Shown here: piece after piece, positions 16,132-28,597 of the stretch
How positions within the stretch are numbered: the stretch's first letter is position 1
How the letters are laid out: each line of letters starts with the position of its first letter
From: Acidobacteriota bacterium
GTDB taxonomy: Bacteria; Acidobacteriota; Thermoanaerobaculia; UBA5066
Length of the DNA stretch: 64,000 nucleotides
Assembly: GCA_029781975.1 (NCBI GenBank)
Contig: JAKOVQ010000016.1
Location: forward strand, 466,086 to 530,085
Direction: 5' to 3'
The notes under the pieces: generated by a model
Seen by the model: only the letters and a program-made list of their open reading frames with translations
What the model was told of the DNA's origin: nothing
Database searches by the model: none
Translations under genes and position numbers: made by a program

Positions 16132-19100
16132 GTGATCCGACTCTCCAGGAACGTCCTTCCCCTCGCCGTCACGCTCCTCCTCTCGACGCCCCTCGCCGCC
16201 GGGACGATCCGGGGCCGCCTCCGCTCCGACGAGAGGCCGGCCGCCGGCGCGACCGTGAGCGCCGTCCCGTTCGAGGAGCCGCTCGACGCGGCCCGGCGCG
16301 AGGCCCGACGAGGCACCGCTCCGCAGCCGGTCGCCTCGGCGACTGCGGGAGCGGACGGGGCCTTTACCCTCGTTCTTCCCTCCGCTCTTCCCTCCGCGGC
16401 GCAGAAGGGGAGCGGTCTCGTCGTCCTGCGCGTCGGGGGGGACGGGCTCGTCCCGGTGGAGCTCCCCGGCGTCTGGGACGTCTCGGAGAGCGACGACCTG
16501 GGCGACGTGGCGCTCCCTCGCTCGGCGCCTCTCGCGGGGAAGGTCGTCGGTCCCGGAGGGAAGCCCGTCGCCGGGGCCCGGGTGACCCTCGTCCCCGCCC
16601 TCGGCGGCCCGGGATCGCGCTTCTCGGACCTCCTCGCGGTGCCCGAGGAGGCGGCGAGCGGGGCGGACGGGACCTTCCGGATCCCGGCCGCTGCGGACCG
16701 GAACGCCCTGAGGGTGGAGGCTGCTGGCCTCGCGACCGCGGAGCTCAAGGTGGTCCGGAGCGGCGCGCTCGCGCGTCCCGTCTCCCTCGCGCCGGGGGTC
16801 GTCCTCGCCGGGAAGGTCGTGGCGAAGGACGGGAAGGCCCCCGCCGCCGGGACCCTCGTTCGCTGGGAGGGGCGCGACGTCACCTCCCGCTGGGTCGAGG
16901 CGGGGGCGGACGGCGCCTTCCGGCTCGCGGACCTGCCGCGGGGTGCCGGCGCCGTCGTGGCGGACGCGGGCGAGGCCGGCTCGGCCGTCCTCCAGCGGGC
17001 GGCGGACGCCGCCGGGGCGCTCCGGGTCGTCCTCGGCCCCCCGGCGGGGCTCGACGTCCGCTCTCTGGACGTGCGGAGCGGGCGGGCGGTCCCGCGCGTG
17101 AAGCTGACGCTGAGGCTCGGCGACGCCCAGCGCGTGGCGCGGACGGGACCCGACGGCCGCGCGACGCTGCGCGGCCTCCTCCCCGGCACGTACCGCGTCC
17201 AGGCCGACGAGCCCCGCTACGTCCCGTGGCACCGCGACGCAGCGCTCGCGAGGGGCGAGACGCGGCCGCTCGACGTCCTCCTGACCCTCGGCGCAACGAT
17301 CGCGGGGCGCGTCGTCGACGAGGAGGGGCGCCCCGTCGGCGGGGCGAAGGGCCACCTCGACGCGGAGAAGGGGAACGCGCTCGGCGCCTTCTTCCGCGCC
17401 CTGCGCGAGGGGACGAAGGTCGCCTTCCTCACCCGTGCCGACGGGACCTTCCGTGCCGCCCGCCTCGCTCCGGGAGACGGCCAGCGGCTGACGGTGACGC
17501 ACGCGGACTTCGAGCGGAAGACGCTCGGGGGGGTCTCGCTCCCAGCGGGGGGCGTCAAGGCGAACGTCGTCGTCACCCTCCAGCGCGGGGCCCTCCTCTC
17601 GGGCGTCGTGAAGGACGAGGGCGAGAAGCCGGTCGCCGGGGCGGACGTGACCCTCATGCAGAACCGGACCTTCTTCGGCCGCGGCGGGCGCGGGGGCGCG
17701 ATGCAGATGGGGATTACCGGGGCGGGCGCCGAGCCTCCCCGGGCCCGGAGCGGGGCCGACGGCCGGTTCGAGCTCCGGGGCCTCTCCCCCGGCGACTACA
17801 CGCTCCAGGTCCGCGCCGCGGGCTACGCGACGGAGCGGGTCGACCCCGTGAAGGTGAGCGGCAAGGGCGCCCCCGAGCCGGTGACCGTCGTCCTCGCCCC
17901 CGGCGTCGCCATCAGCGGCACCGTGGTGAAGCGGGCCGGCGGCCCGGCCGAAGGGTGGATGGTCCTCGCGCGCCCCTCCGCCGGGAGCGGCGGGGCCGGG
18001 CCGGGACCCGGGACCGACCCGACCGGGCCGGACGGCTTCTTCCTCCTCGACGGTCTGAAGGCGGGGCAGAGCTACGACCTGCAGCTCATCGGGAGCGCGC
18101 CGGGCCTCGGCCCGGTCCGCAAGGGGGTCGTTGCCCCGGCCGAGGGGGTGGAGCTGACGGTGACCGGGACGGGGCGGATCGAGGGAGTCGCCCTCGACGC
18201 GAAGAGCGGCGAGCCGCTTCCGTCGTTCACCGTGAGCTACGAGCCCGACCGCGGCATGGGCGGGATGGTCCGCGTGATGCGGGTGGGGGGACGGACCTTC
18301 GGGACCGGCCAGAAGCAGCTCGTCGAGTCGCCCGACGGGCGGTTCGTCCTCGACGACGTCCCGGCGGGGACCTGGCGCGTCGTCGTCGACGCGAAGGGGT
18401 ACCAGGAGGCGAAGGTCGGAGGGGTCGTGGTCGAGGAGGGGACGACGCTCGACGGGGTCGAGGTCCGCGCCTCCCTCGGGACGACGCTGAAGGGGCGGGT
18501 CGTCGACGCCACGTCTGGGCGCGCGGTCCCCGAGGCGACCGTCTCGGTCTCCGCCGTCACCGGAGGGCGTGGCATCGCCCTTCCCCCCGGGCTCGACGGC
18601 GGCGGCGACGCGGACCACACCACCGACGCCGACGGCCGGTTCGAGGTGGAGGGGCTCGCCCCCGGAAAGGCCGAGGTCCGGGTCAGCCACTCCGACTACA
18701 GCGACGCGACCCGGACGGTCGACGTGAAGGAAGGGGGCGCGACGGCCGAGATCCAGCTGACGCGCGGCGGGACCGTCGGGGGCGCGGTCGTCTCCGACTC
18801 GCGCCGTCCGGTCGCGGGGGCCGACGTGAGCCTCGTGGCCGCGGGGGAGGGGGGGCCCGGCCGGATGCTCGTCGCGGGCGGCCAGGCGTCTGTGACCGAC
18901 GAGTCGGGGAGGTTCCGGTTCGAGCACCTCGGCCCGGGGCGGTACACGGTGACCGCGCGGCTGGGGACCGCCAGCAGCGACCCGGCCGAGGCGGTCCTGA
19001 CGGGGGGCGAGACGAAGGACGACCTCCTCCTGACCCTCTCGGCCGGCGCGACGGTCCACGGGACGGTGACCGGGCTCCCGGGCGACCAGCTCGGCGGCGT

Positions 19101-20349
19101 CTCGATCAACGCGAGCGGCCCGGACGGCTTCTTCACGTCCGGGAGGACGGGGGCCGACGGGAGCTTCGAGATCGCCGGGCTGCCGGTCGGTTCCACGACC
19201 CTCCGCGCCACGGCGGGCGACTTCACCTCGGGGACGCGGACGGCGTCGGCGACGGTGGCGATCGCCGACGGGCAGGTCGACGCCCAGGCCGAGATCCGCT
19301 TCGATCCGGGCGCGACGCTGACCGGACGGGTGTCGCGCGGCGGGAGCCCGGTCTCCGGGGCTCTCGTCTTCGCGAGCGCCCGGAGCGGGGGCGGCGTCGT
19401 GACGATCGGGGGCGGCAGCGCGAGCGGCCGCTCCGACGACTCGGGGGCCTACCGGATCGAGGGGCTCGCCAAGGGGAGCTACTCGGTGACCGTCCAGCCG
19501 GGGACCGACGGCCGGCCGCAGACGCAGGAGGTCGCGGTCGACGGCGACGCCACGCTCGACTTCGACCTGCCGCTGGCGCGGCTCGAGGGACGTGTCGTGG
19601 AGTCGGGGAGCGGACAGCCGCTCTCCGACGCGACCGTCTCGGCGACGAAGAGCGGCGGCGGGACGACGGCCGGGCCGCGCGGCTTCGGCGGGGGGACGAC
19701 CGACAGCGACGGACACTTCGCCCTCGAGGACCTCGACCCGGGGAGCTACCAGCTGCAGGTGAGGCGCGCGGGGTACGAGCCGGAGACGCGGAGCGTGACC
19801 GCGGCCGAGAGCGGCGGGGACGTCGTGACCGTGGAGCTCAAGCGGGGCGACGGCCTCGCGCTCCAGGTGACCGACGGCGTCTACGGCGTCCCGCTCCGGG
19901 GGGTGACGGTGAGGGTCCGCGACGGCTCGGGCGCCACGGTCGCCGGGAGCTTCGTCACCCTCGATTCCGACGGACGCGGGGAAGTCCCGTCGATCAAGCC
20001 GGGCGTCTACACCGTCGTCCTCGACACGGGCGGCTACGCGGCGCGCCGCCTCGACGGGATCTCGGTGCCGGGGCCGACCCTGCCGGTCTCCCTCACGCCG
20101 GGAGGGAGCGTCGAGATCCACGTCGGCCCCGAGACCCAGGCCAAGGCGCAGGCGGCGACGCTCCTCGACGCCTCGGGGCTCCCGGCCGTCGTGTCGGCGT
20201 TCGGCGCCGACGGGCGCGTCCCCTTGACGGGCGCGGTCCGGACGCTCGACCACCTCGCCCCCGGGAACTACTCCCTCACGGTGGAAGGGGGCGCGTCGAA
20301 GACCTTCTCGGTGACGGAAGGAGGGAAGACGGTCGTCCAGCTCCCCTGA
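16132..20349 (+). CDS. Large secreted protein of repeated carboxypeptidase-regulatory/Cna-B-like domains
   Basis: The product is 1405 residues from a GTG preceded by ACGGAGG. A signal peptide (about 1-23) is followed by roughly a dozen beta-sandwich repeats of 80-110 residues. Each has the pattern GxVxDxxGxPVxGAxVxL, then a variable loop, then DGxFxxxGLxPGxYxLxVxxxGY; examples are AGRVVDEEGRPVGGAK, GVVKDEGEKPVAGADV, GRVVDATSGRAVPEATV and GRVVESGSGQPLSDATV. Gly-rich insertions interrupt some repeats. Such domains occur in cell-surface and TonB-linked proteins of Acidobacteria and Bacteroidetes. There is no LPXTG, no C-terminal barrel and no enzyme domain that I can see. It may be secreted or surface-exposed, and its function is unknown. 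A porin-like gene follows 109 nt downstream. Confidence 0.82.
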   Translation: MIRLSRNVLPLAVTLLLSTPLAAGTIRGRLRSDERPAAGATVSAVPFEEPLDAARREARRGTAPQPVASATAGADGAFTLVLPSALPSAAQKGSGLVVLRVGGDGLVPVELPGVWDVSESDDLGDVALPRSAPLAGKVVGPGGKPVAGARVTLVPALGGPGSRFSDLLAVPEEAASGADGTFRIPAAADRNALRVEAAGLATAELKVVRSGALARPVSLAPGVVLAGKVVAKDGKAPAAGTLVRWEGRDVTSRWVEAGADGAFRLADLPRGAGAVVADAGEAGSAVLQRAADAAGALRVVLGPPAGLDVRSLDVRSGRAVPRVKLTLRLGDAQRVARTGPDGRATLRGLLPGTYRVQADEPRYVPWHRDAALARGETRPLDVLLTLGATIAGRVVDEEGRPVGGAKGHLDAEKGNALGAFFRALREGTKVAFLTRADGTFRAARLAPGDGQRLTVTHADFERKTLGGVSLPAGGVKANVVVTLQRGALLSGVVKDEGEKPVAGADVTLMQNRTFFGRGGRGGAMQMGITGAGAEPPRARSGADGRFELRGLSPGDYTLQVRAAGYATERVDPVKVSGKGAPEPVTVVLAPGVAISGTVVKRAGGPAEGWMVLARPSAGSGGAGPGPGTDPTGPDGFFLLDGLKAGQSYDLQLIGSAPGLGPVRKGVVAPAEGVELTVTGTGRIEGVALDAKSGEPLPSFTVSYEPDRGMGGMVRVMRVGGRTFGTGQKQLVESPDGRFVLDDVPAGTWRVVVDAKGYQEAKVGGVVVEEGTTLDGVEVRASLGTTLKGRVVDATSGRAVPEATVSVSAVTGGRGIALPPGLDGGGDADHTTDADGRFEVEGLAPGKAEVRVSHSDYSDATRTVDVKEGGATAEIQLTRGGTVGGAVVSDSRRPVAGADVSLVAAGEGGPGRMLVAGGQASVTDESGRFRFEHLGPGRYTVTARLGTASSDPAEAVLTGGETKDDLLLTLSAGATVHGTVTGLPGDQLGGVSINASGPDGFFTSGRTGADGSFEIAGLPVGSTTLRATAGDFTSGTRTASATVAIADGQVDAQAEIRFDPGATLTGRVSRGGSPVSGALVFASARSGGGVVTIGGGSASGRSDDSGAYRIEGLAKGSYSVTVQPGTDGRPQTQEVAVDGDATLDFDLPLARLEGRVVESGSGQPLSDATVSATKSGGGTTAGPRGFGGGTTDSDGHFALEDLDPGSYQLQVRRAGYEPETRSVTAAESGGDVVTVELKRGDGLALQVTDGVYGVPLRGVTVRVRDGSGATVAGSFVTLDSDGRGEVPSIKPGVYTVVLDTGGYAARRLDGISVPGPTLPVSLTPGGSVEIHVGPETQAKAQAATLLDASGLPAVVSAFGADGRVPLTGAVRTLDHLAPGNYSLTVEGGASKTFSVTEGGKTVVQLP

Positions 20350-20360
20350 CGGGGCGGCTG

Positions 20361-20391
20361 CCACGCCACCACGCCACCACGCCACCGCGCC
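20361..20391. repeat. Short tandem repeat
   Basis: The octamer CCACGCCA occurs three times in a row (20361-20384) followed by a degraded copy. It lies between the large repeat protein and the porin-like gene. Confidence 0.6.
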
Positions 20392-20427
20392 GTTACGCCG
20401 CCGGGCGCCGGTCTCCACGGCTTGCGC

Positions 20428-20433
20428 TAGCAT
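20428..20433 (+). promoter_or_regulatory. -10-like element TAGCAT before the porin-like gene
   Basis: GCTAGCATC lies 25 nt before the ATG at 20459. The leader contains GGAGG close to the start. Confidence 0.45.
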
Positions 20434-20458
20434 CCGCCGCGAGCCAGGTGGAGGTCCG

Positions 20459-21850
20459 ATGAGCCGATCGCCGCGCGGCGGCTGGTGCCGCCTCTCCGTC
20501 GTCCCGACCCTCGCCCTCGCCCTCTTCGCAGGGTCCCTCTCCGCTCGCGCGCAGGAGGCCCCGCCTCCGCCGCAGCCCTTCCCGGAGCCGGCGGCTCCAC
20601 CGGACTCCGGCGGCCTCCCGCTCGGCGTCGCGGGCCTGAAGCTGAAGGCCGAGATCAAGGCGCACTTCCGCGACTCGAAGGCGCTCGACTTCCCGATCTC
20701 CCTCCCCTCGGGCGGCACGATCGTCGCGTCGACGGTCGCCCCGTACGCCTCGTTCGAGGTCTCGGACGTGGAGCTCGCGGTCGAGGGGACCCTCTCGTCA
20801 CAGGTCTTCGCCCGCGCCGTCGTCCACGTCCTCGACCTCTACAACAGGAACCCCACCTCCTCCGACGACCGGATCGCCCTGCGCGAGGCGTGGATCCGCT
20901 TCGGGAAGAGGTACGACGGCTTCCGCCTCCCGCCCGGCACCACGCTCTACGTCCAGGCCGGCAAGGCGCCCCGGTTCAGCAAGCAGCTGACGCGGCGGCT
21001 CGAGAGCTACGGCATCTGGACGACGGCGGTGAACCGGTTCGAGGAGCTCGGCGTCGAGGCGGGCGGGAGCTTCGGCCGGCACGTCTACTGGCGCGGCGCC
21101 CTCGCGAACGGCAACCCCCTCTTCATGCGCGACCTCAACTCCCTCGCCGGCGACAACGGGACGCCGGAGCGGACGCCCGACAGCACCGAGCCGTCGGTCT
21201 ATGGCTCGGGCTTCCCGATCCTCTACGACGCCAAGGCGCAGGAGCTGGGGACGACCGGGAAGATGCAGTGGGGTGGAGGGCTCGGCGTCCGCTTCGCGAG
21301 CGAGGACGGCCGGAAGGGGGTCGACCTCCTCGCCTGGGCGTTCGGGCGGCAGCTGGCCGACCACGCGTCGATCCGCGGGAGCTACTACGGCGGGGACCTC
21401 GACCTCCTCGACGGCATCGGCCCCGGGCTCCCCGTGACGAGCCGGACGAAGACCGACCTCGGCGCGAACCTCGAGGCGCGCCTCGAGAGGTTCTCGCTCT
21501 TCGGGCAGGTCGTGAGGCAGGACATCGCCGGCCTCGTTCGCTGGGGCTTCGACGTCGAGGCCTCCTACCGCTTCCCCCTCCCCGGCCTCTTCGCGCTCGG
21601 GGACGCGCCGTTCCTCAACTGGGTCCAGCCGGCGGTGAGGTACTCGTTCCTCGAGAACGACTTCACGGGGCCGAAGGGGTTCGTCGCCCCGTCGTTCTTC
21701 TGGGACTGGCGGAAGCTCGACTTCGGCCTCAGGACGGGTCTCGTCCGGGGGGTCGACCTGACGGTCGAGTACGCGCGGCACGACATGATCACGGCCCGCG
21801 GGACCCTTCACCCCGACGAGCTCCTCGTCACCCTCCGGGCCGGGTACTGA
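20459..21850 (+). CDS. Outer-membrane porin-like beta-barrel protein
   Basis: The product is 463 residues with a signal peptide cleaved near SARAQ and a Pro-rich spacer. The rest consists of amphipathic beta strands and ends LVTLRAGY, with the aromatic terminal residue typical of outer-membrane barrels. Segments such as VSDVELAVEGTLSSQVFARAVVHVLD, ALREAWIRFGKRYDG and LYVQAGKAPRF resemble phosphate-selective or general porins of the OprO/P type, though the match is by pattern only. The start ATG follows GGAGG. What it transports is unknown. The next gene begins directly at its stop. Confidence 0.75.
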   Translation: MSRSPRGGWCRLSVVPTLALALFAGSLSARAQEAPPPPQPFPEPAAPPDSGGLPLGVAGLKLKAEIKAHFRDSKALDFPISLPSGGTIVASTVAPYASFEVSDVELAVEGTLSSQVFARAVVHVLDLYNRNPTSSDDRIALREAWIRFGKRYDGFRLPPGTTLYVQAGKAPRFSKQLTRRLESYGIWTTAVNRFEELGVEAGGSFGRHVYWRGALANGNPLFMRDLNSLAGDNGTPERTPDSTEPSVYGSGFPILYDAKAQELGTTGKMQWGGGLGVRFASEDGRKGVDLLAWAFGRQLADHASIRGSYYGGDLDLLDGIGPGLPVTSRTKTDLGANLEARLERFSLFGQVVRQDIAGLVRWGFDVEASYRFPLPGLFALGDAPFLNWVQPAVRYSFLENDFTGPKGFVAPSFFWDWRKLDFGLRTGLVRGVDLTVEYARHDMITARGTLHPDELLVTLRAGY

Positions 21851-24121
21851 TTGAAACTGTCTATCAGGGAAGTCCTCGACGGATGCTCGGTTCGACTGGT
21901 AGCCGCCGGACCACCTGATCGAGCCGGATCCGCCCCCCCCCGCGAATCCCCTAGCGCAGCACGGACCTGCTCGTACTCCGGTCGGGAGAGCTGCGGTCGG
22001 TCGCGCGAGATCGGCTTCGGCGTCCTCTTCGCGCTCTTGACGGTCGCGATGACGTTTCCCTGGGTTCTCCACCTGGGGACCTGGGTACCCGACCGCGGCG
22101 ACCCCTACCTGAATGCCTTCATTCTCCACTGGGACTTCGTCCAGGGGCTCCACGACCCGCTGCACCTCTTCGATGCGCCCCTTTTCTTCCCGTTGGCGAA
22201 GAGCCTGGCGTTCAGCGAGCACAACTTCGGCCTCGCCTTGCCGCTCTTTCCTCTCTTCGCCGCGGGTGCGAGCCCCTTGCTGGCGCACAACGTGGCGGTT
22301 CTCCTGGGAATCGCGCTCTCGGGCTACGGGACCTTCCGGCTCGCCCGGACGCTGACGGGGAGCGAGGGGGCAGGCCTCGTCGCCGGTGTCCTCTTCGCGT
22401 TCTCGCCGTATCGCTTCAGCCAGCTCTCCCACGTCAACTACCTCTCGGCGGGCTGGATGGCGCTGGCCGCCGAGGCCGTCGTCCTCTTCGCCCGGAAGCC
22501 CAGCCGGCGGCGCGCCGTCTGGCTCGGAGCCGCCCTCGCGATGCACGGCCTCTCCTGCACGCACTGGCTGATTCTCGGCGCCCTCCCGATGGCTGCGACC
22601 GCCGTGGTCGTGGCACTTCGTCACGGGACGCTGGTCGATCGGCGGTTCTGGTGGCGGGGGCTGGCCGCGTCCGCCTTCGCGGCCGCCGTGGTCATCCCGT
22701 TCCTCCTCCCCTACAGGGAGGCCGCGCGGCTCTACGGCTTCACGAGAACCGAGACCGAGGCGCGGCACGGTTCGGCCAGGCCGATTCACTGGCTGACGGC
22801 GGATCCGGCGAACAAGCTCTGGAAAGGGCTCGGCGACACCGGCGCGTGGCAGGAGCTCCACCTCTTCCCTGGCCTCCTCGCGCTCGTCCTCGCCGGCGTG
22901 CGCCTGGCCGGGGCACGGAGCTCGATGCGCGATTCCGCGGCGAAGGAGAAACCGGCGGGCCGGTCCGACGCGGTCCTCGTCGGGGCCATCTGGGCCGGAC
23001 TGGGGTTCGTGGGCTCGCTCGGGATGAACACCCCGTTCCATGCGGCGCTCTTCCGCACTCTCGAGCCGTTCCGGAGCATCCGGGTTCCGGCGCGCTGGGC
23101 GATGCCGGGACATCTCGGGCTGGCGGTCCTGGCGGCGGTTGGCGTGACTCTGCTCGGAACGCGCCTCGAGGGGCGACGCGGTCGCGCCGCCCTCGTCGGC
23201 GCGCTCCTGATCCTCGCCTTCGTCGATCTGCGAGCCGCACCGCTCGAGCTCGTCGTCGGCGAGCCCGAGCCGGACGAGCTGTCCCGGGTCCTCGCCGTCA
23301 CCCCGATGCGGGGCGGCATCGTCGAGCTGCCGAGCGGCGGCGCGCTCGGGAACTACCTCTACGTCCTTCGAGCCGCCGATCACGGGAAGCCGATCGTGAC
23401 CGCCGTCTCGGGATTCCGGCCACCGCTCGTCGCCCGGATCGAGGAGCTCGAAGCGCTCCGGCCGGTCCCCTCCGGTCTGCTGGACGTCCTGGAGGGGATA
23501 CCGGCGTCCTACCTCGTCGTCCACGGCTCCCGGCTGACGCCGGAGGAACGGCGCGCCGTCGACGGCTTCGTCGCCCGGTCGGTCGCGTCGGGGCGGCTCG
23601 GCTTCGTCGGACGGTTCGACGGGCGGAGGGAGAACGACCTTTATGCCCTGACGCGCGTCGAGCCGGCCGCGGTGACCCACAGTCCGCCGGCCTTCGAGGA
23701 CGACGCAGGCGAGGCTGCGCAGCCGCCGGCCGGGAAGTCCGACGACCGGCTGACGGGTTCCCTCGACGACCCGCCAGAGGGGACTGTCGTCCAGGGCGAC
23801 CTCAGGATTCGCGGCTGGGCGCGCATCCCCGGCGAGGATCTCGACGTCACGGTCCTCCTGGATGGCCGGTCCCTCCGGCCCGACACGCTGAAGCGAGTGC
23901 CTCGTCCCGACGTCGGCGCCGCGCTGCCGAGGCTCGGGTCGTGCCTCGCCGCAGGGTACGAGGCAGTCCTCCCCTCGAGCGAGTGCCCGGACGGGCTGGT
24001 CGAGATCCGCGTCCTGTTCCGGGCGCGGGACGGCCGTACCCGCTCCTACCCGGTCCGGACGGTCACGTGGAGGCGGGGCTCGACGGGCTCCTCCGCGGCC
24101 GGGAGGGCGGAGGGGCGGTGA
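21851..24121 (+). CDS. Polytopic membrane protein, GT-C glycosyltransferase-like
   Basis: The frame encodes up to 756 residues. About ten hydrophobic helices span residues 55-470, followed by a soluble region with a small beta domain at the end. The block TFPWVLHLGTWVPDRGDPYLN, then FFPLAKSLAFSEHNFG and PYRFSQLSHVNYLS, matches GT-C-type and YfhO-like membrane glycosyltransferases, where the Asp after the first helix is catalytic and binds lipid-linked sugar donors. The start is uncertain: TTG at 21851, directly after the porin stop, is the only standard start before the first helix, and no ribosome site is evident. Codon usage seems looser, with more A/T in third positions than the neighbours, so recent acquisition is possible. 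Confidence 0.65.
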   Translation: MKLSIREVLDGCSVRLVAAGPPDRAGSAPPRESPSAARTCSYSGRESCGRSREIGFGVLFALLTVAMTFPWVLHLGTWVPDRGDPYLNAFILHWDFVQGLHDPLHLFDAPLFFPLAKSLAFSEHNFGLALPLFPLFAAGASPLLAHNVAVLLGIALSGYGTFRLARTLTGSEGAGLVAGVLFAFSPYRFSQLSHVNYLSAGWMALAAEAVVLFARKPSRRRAVWLGAALAMHGLSCTHWLILGALPMAATAVVVALRHGTLVDRRFWWRGLAASAFAAAVVIPFLLPYREAARLYGFTRTETEARHGSARPIHWLTADPANKLWKGLGDTGAWQELHLFPGLLALVLAGVRLAGARSSMRDSAAKEKPAGRSDAVLVGAIWAGLGFVGSLGMNTPFHAALFRTLEPFRSIRVPARWAMPGHLGLAVLAAVGVTLLGTRLEGRRGRAALVGALLILAFVDLRAAPLELVVGEPEPDELSRVLAVTPMRGGIVELPSGGALGNYLYVLRAADHGKPIVTAVSGFRPPLVARIEELEALRPVPSGLLDVLEGIPASYLVVHGSRLTPEERRAVDGFVARSVASGRLGFVGRFDGRRENDLYALTRVEPAAVTHSPPAFEDDAGEAAQPPAGKSDDRLTGSLDDPPEGTVVQGDLRIRGWARIPGEDLDVTVLLDGRSLRPDTLKRVPRPDVGAALPRLGSCLAAGYEAVLPSSECPDGLVEIRVLFRARDGRTRSYPVRTVTWRRGSTGSSAAGRAEGR

Positions 24122-24136
24122 GGGCTCCCGTCCCCG

Positions 24137-24142
24137 CATAAT
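24137..24142 (+). promoter_or_regulatory. -10-like element CATAAT before mfd
   Basis: GCATAATCC ends 7 nt before the GTG of mfd, with no ribosome site in between. Confidence 0.4.
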
Positions 24143-24149
24143 CCGGCCC

Positions 24150-27673
<3,524 letters not shown>

Positions 27674-27677
<4 letters not shown>

Positions 27678-28597
27678 CCGGGCCCGGCGGCGGAAGGGGA
27701 CGGGGCAGGGGCGGGGCCCTCGCCCGATCTCGCGCCCTGGCTTGCACCCTCGTCCTCGCCCTCGCCGTCGCGTCGCTCCTCGTCCCCGGCTGCCGGCGGC
27801 GGGGGCCGGCGGGCGTCGACCGTCCGTCGGTCATCGCGATGGTCGGCGACGAGCCGGTCGAGGACTCGGCCTTCGCCGCCTACGTCCGCGCCTCGGCGGG
27901 GCAGTCGCTGAAGGACGTCTCCCCGCAGGTCGCCTCCAGCCTCCTCGACCAGTACCTCGACGAGCGGCTCCTCGAGCGCGCGGTGGAGGCGGCCGTCCCG
28001 AAGCCGACCGGCGCCACGAAGGCCGAGAGGCGACGCGAGGTCCTGGCGCGGCGCGCGGCGCTCGACGCCGTGACGGACGCCGACCTCCACGCGGAGTACG
28101 ACGCCCACCCGGACCGCTACCGGAGCCCGGCCGCGATGAGGCTGAGCCAGCTCCTCCTCCCGACCCGCGACGCCGCGGAGAAGGCCCGGAAGATGCTGCA
28201 CGACGGGGTCGCCTGGGACGAGGTCTCGCGGACGCTGAGCCAGGCGCCGAACGCCGCCTCGGGCGGGGGGCTCGGGCTCCTGACCGAGGCCGACCTCCCG
28301 TCGGAGTTCGCCCGGGCGGTCCACGCCGTTCCGGCGGGCGGCCTCACCGGCGTCATCGCGACGGGGAACGCGTTCCACATCCTGAGGGTGGAGGAGAGGA
28401 CCGACGGGCGGACCATCCCGTTCGAGGAGGCGCGTCCGTCGCTCCGGCTCCTCGTCGCCCAGGAGCGGAGCAGCGCCGCGCTCGCCTCCCTCCTGTCCGA
28501 GGCGCGGCGGCGCTGGCCCCCGGCGGTCGTCGAGGAACGGCTCCCCTTCGCCTACGTCGGTCCGGCGGCACGCATTTCGCTACACTCGCGGCCGTGA
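27674..28597 (+). CDS. Parvulin-type peptidyl-prolyl isomerase lipoprotein
   Basis: The product is 307 residues from the GTG at 27674, overlapping the mfd stop. An Arg/Gly-rich N-terminus precedes a hydrophobic stretch and lipobox LVPGC, so it is probably an inner- or outer-membrane lipoprotein facing the periplasm. The SurA/PrsA-like N-terminal helical region (MVGDEPVEDSAFAAYVR) is followed by a rotamase domain (about 155-250): MRLSQLLLPTRDAAEKARKM, GGGLGLLTEADLPSEF and FHILRVEERTDG. Expected role: folding of exported proteins. Its TGA overlaps the GTG of the next PPIase gene as GTGA. Confidence 0.82.
28581..28586 (+). promoter_or_regulatory. -10-like element TACACT inside the end of the upstream gene
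   Basis: GCTACACTC ends 7 nt before the GTG at 28594 and could start a leaderless transcript in addition to read-through from mfd. Confidence 0.3.

Noticed and set aside
15868..20718. 1616-codon minus-strand open frame opposite the repeat-protein gene
   Set aside because: Same antisense artefact; the translation is a charged, motif-free sequence and runs across an intergenic palindrome and two genes.
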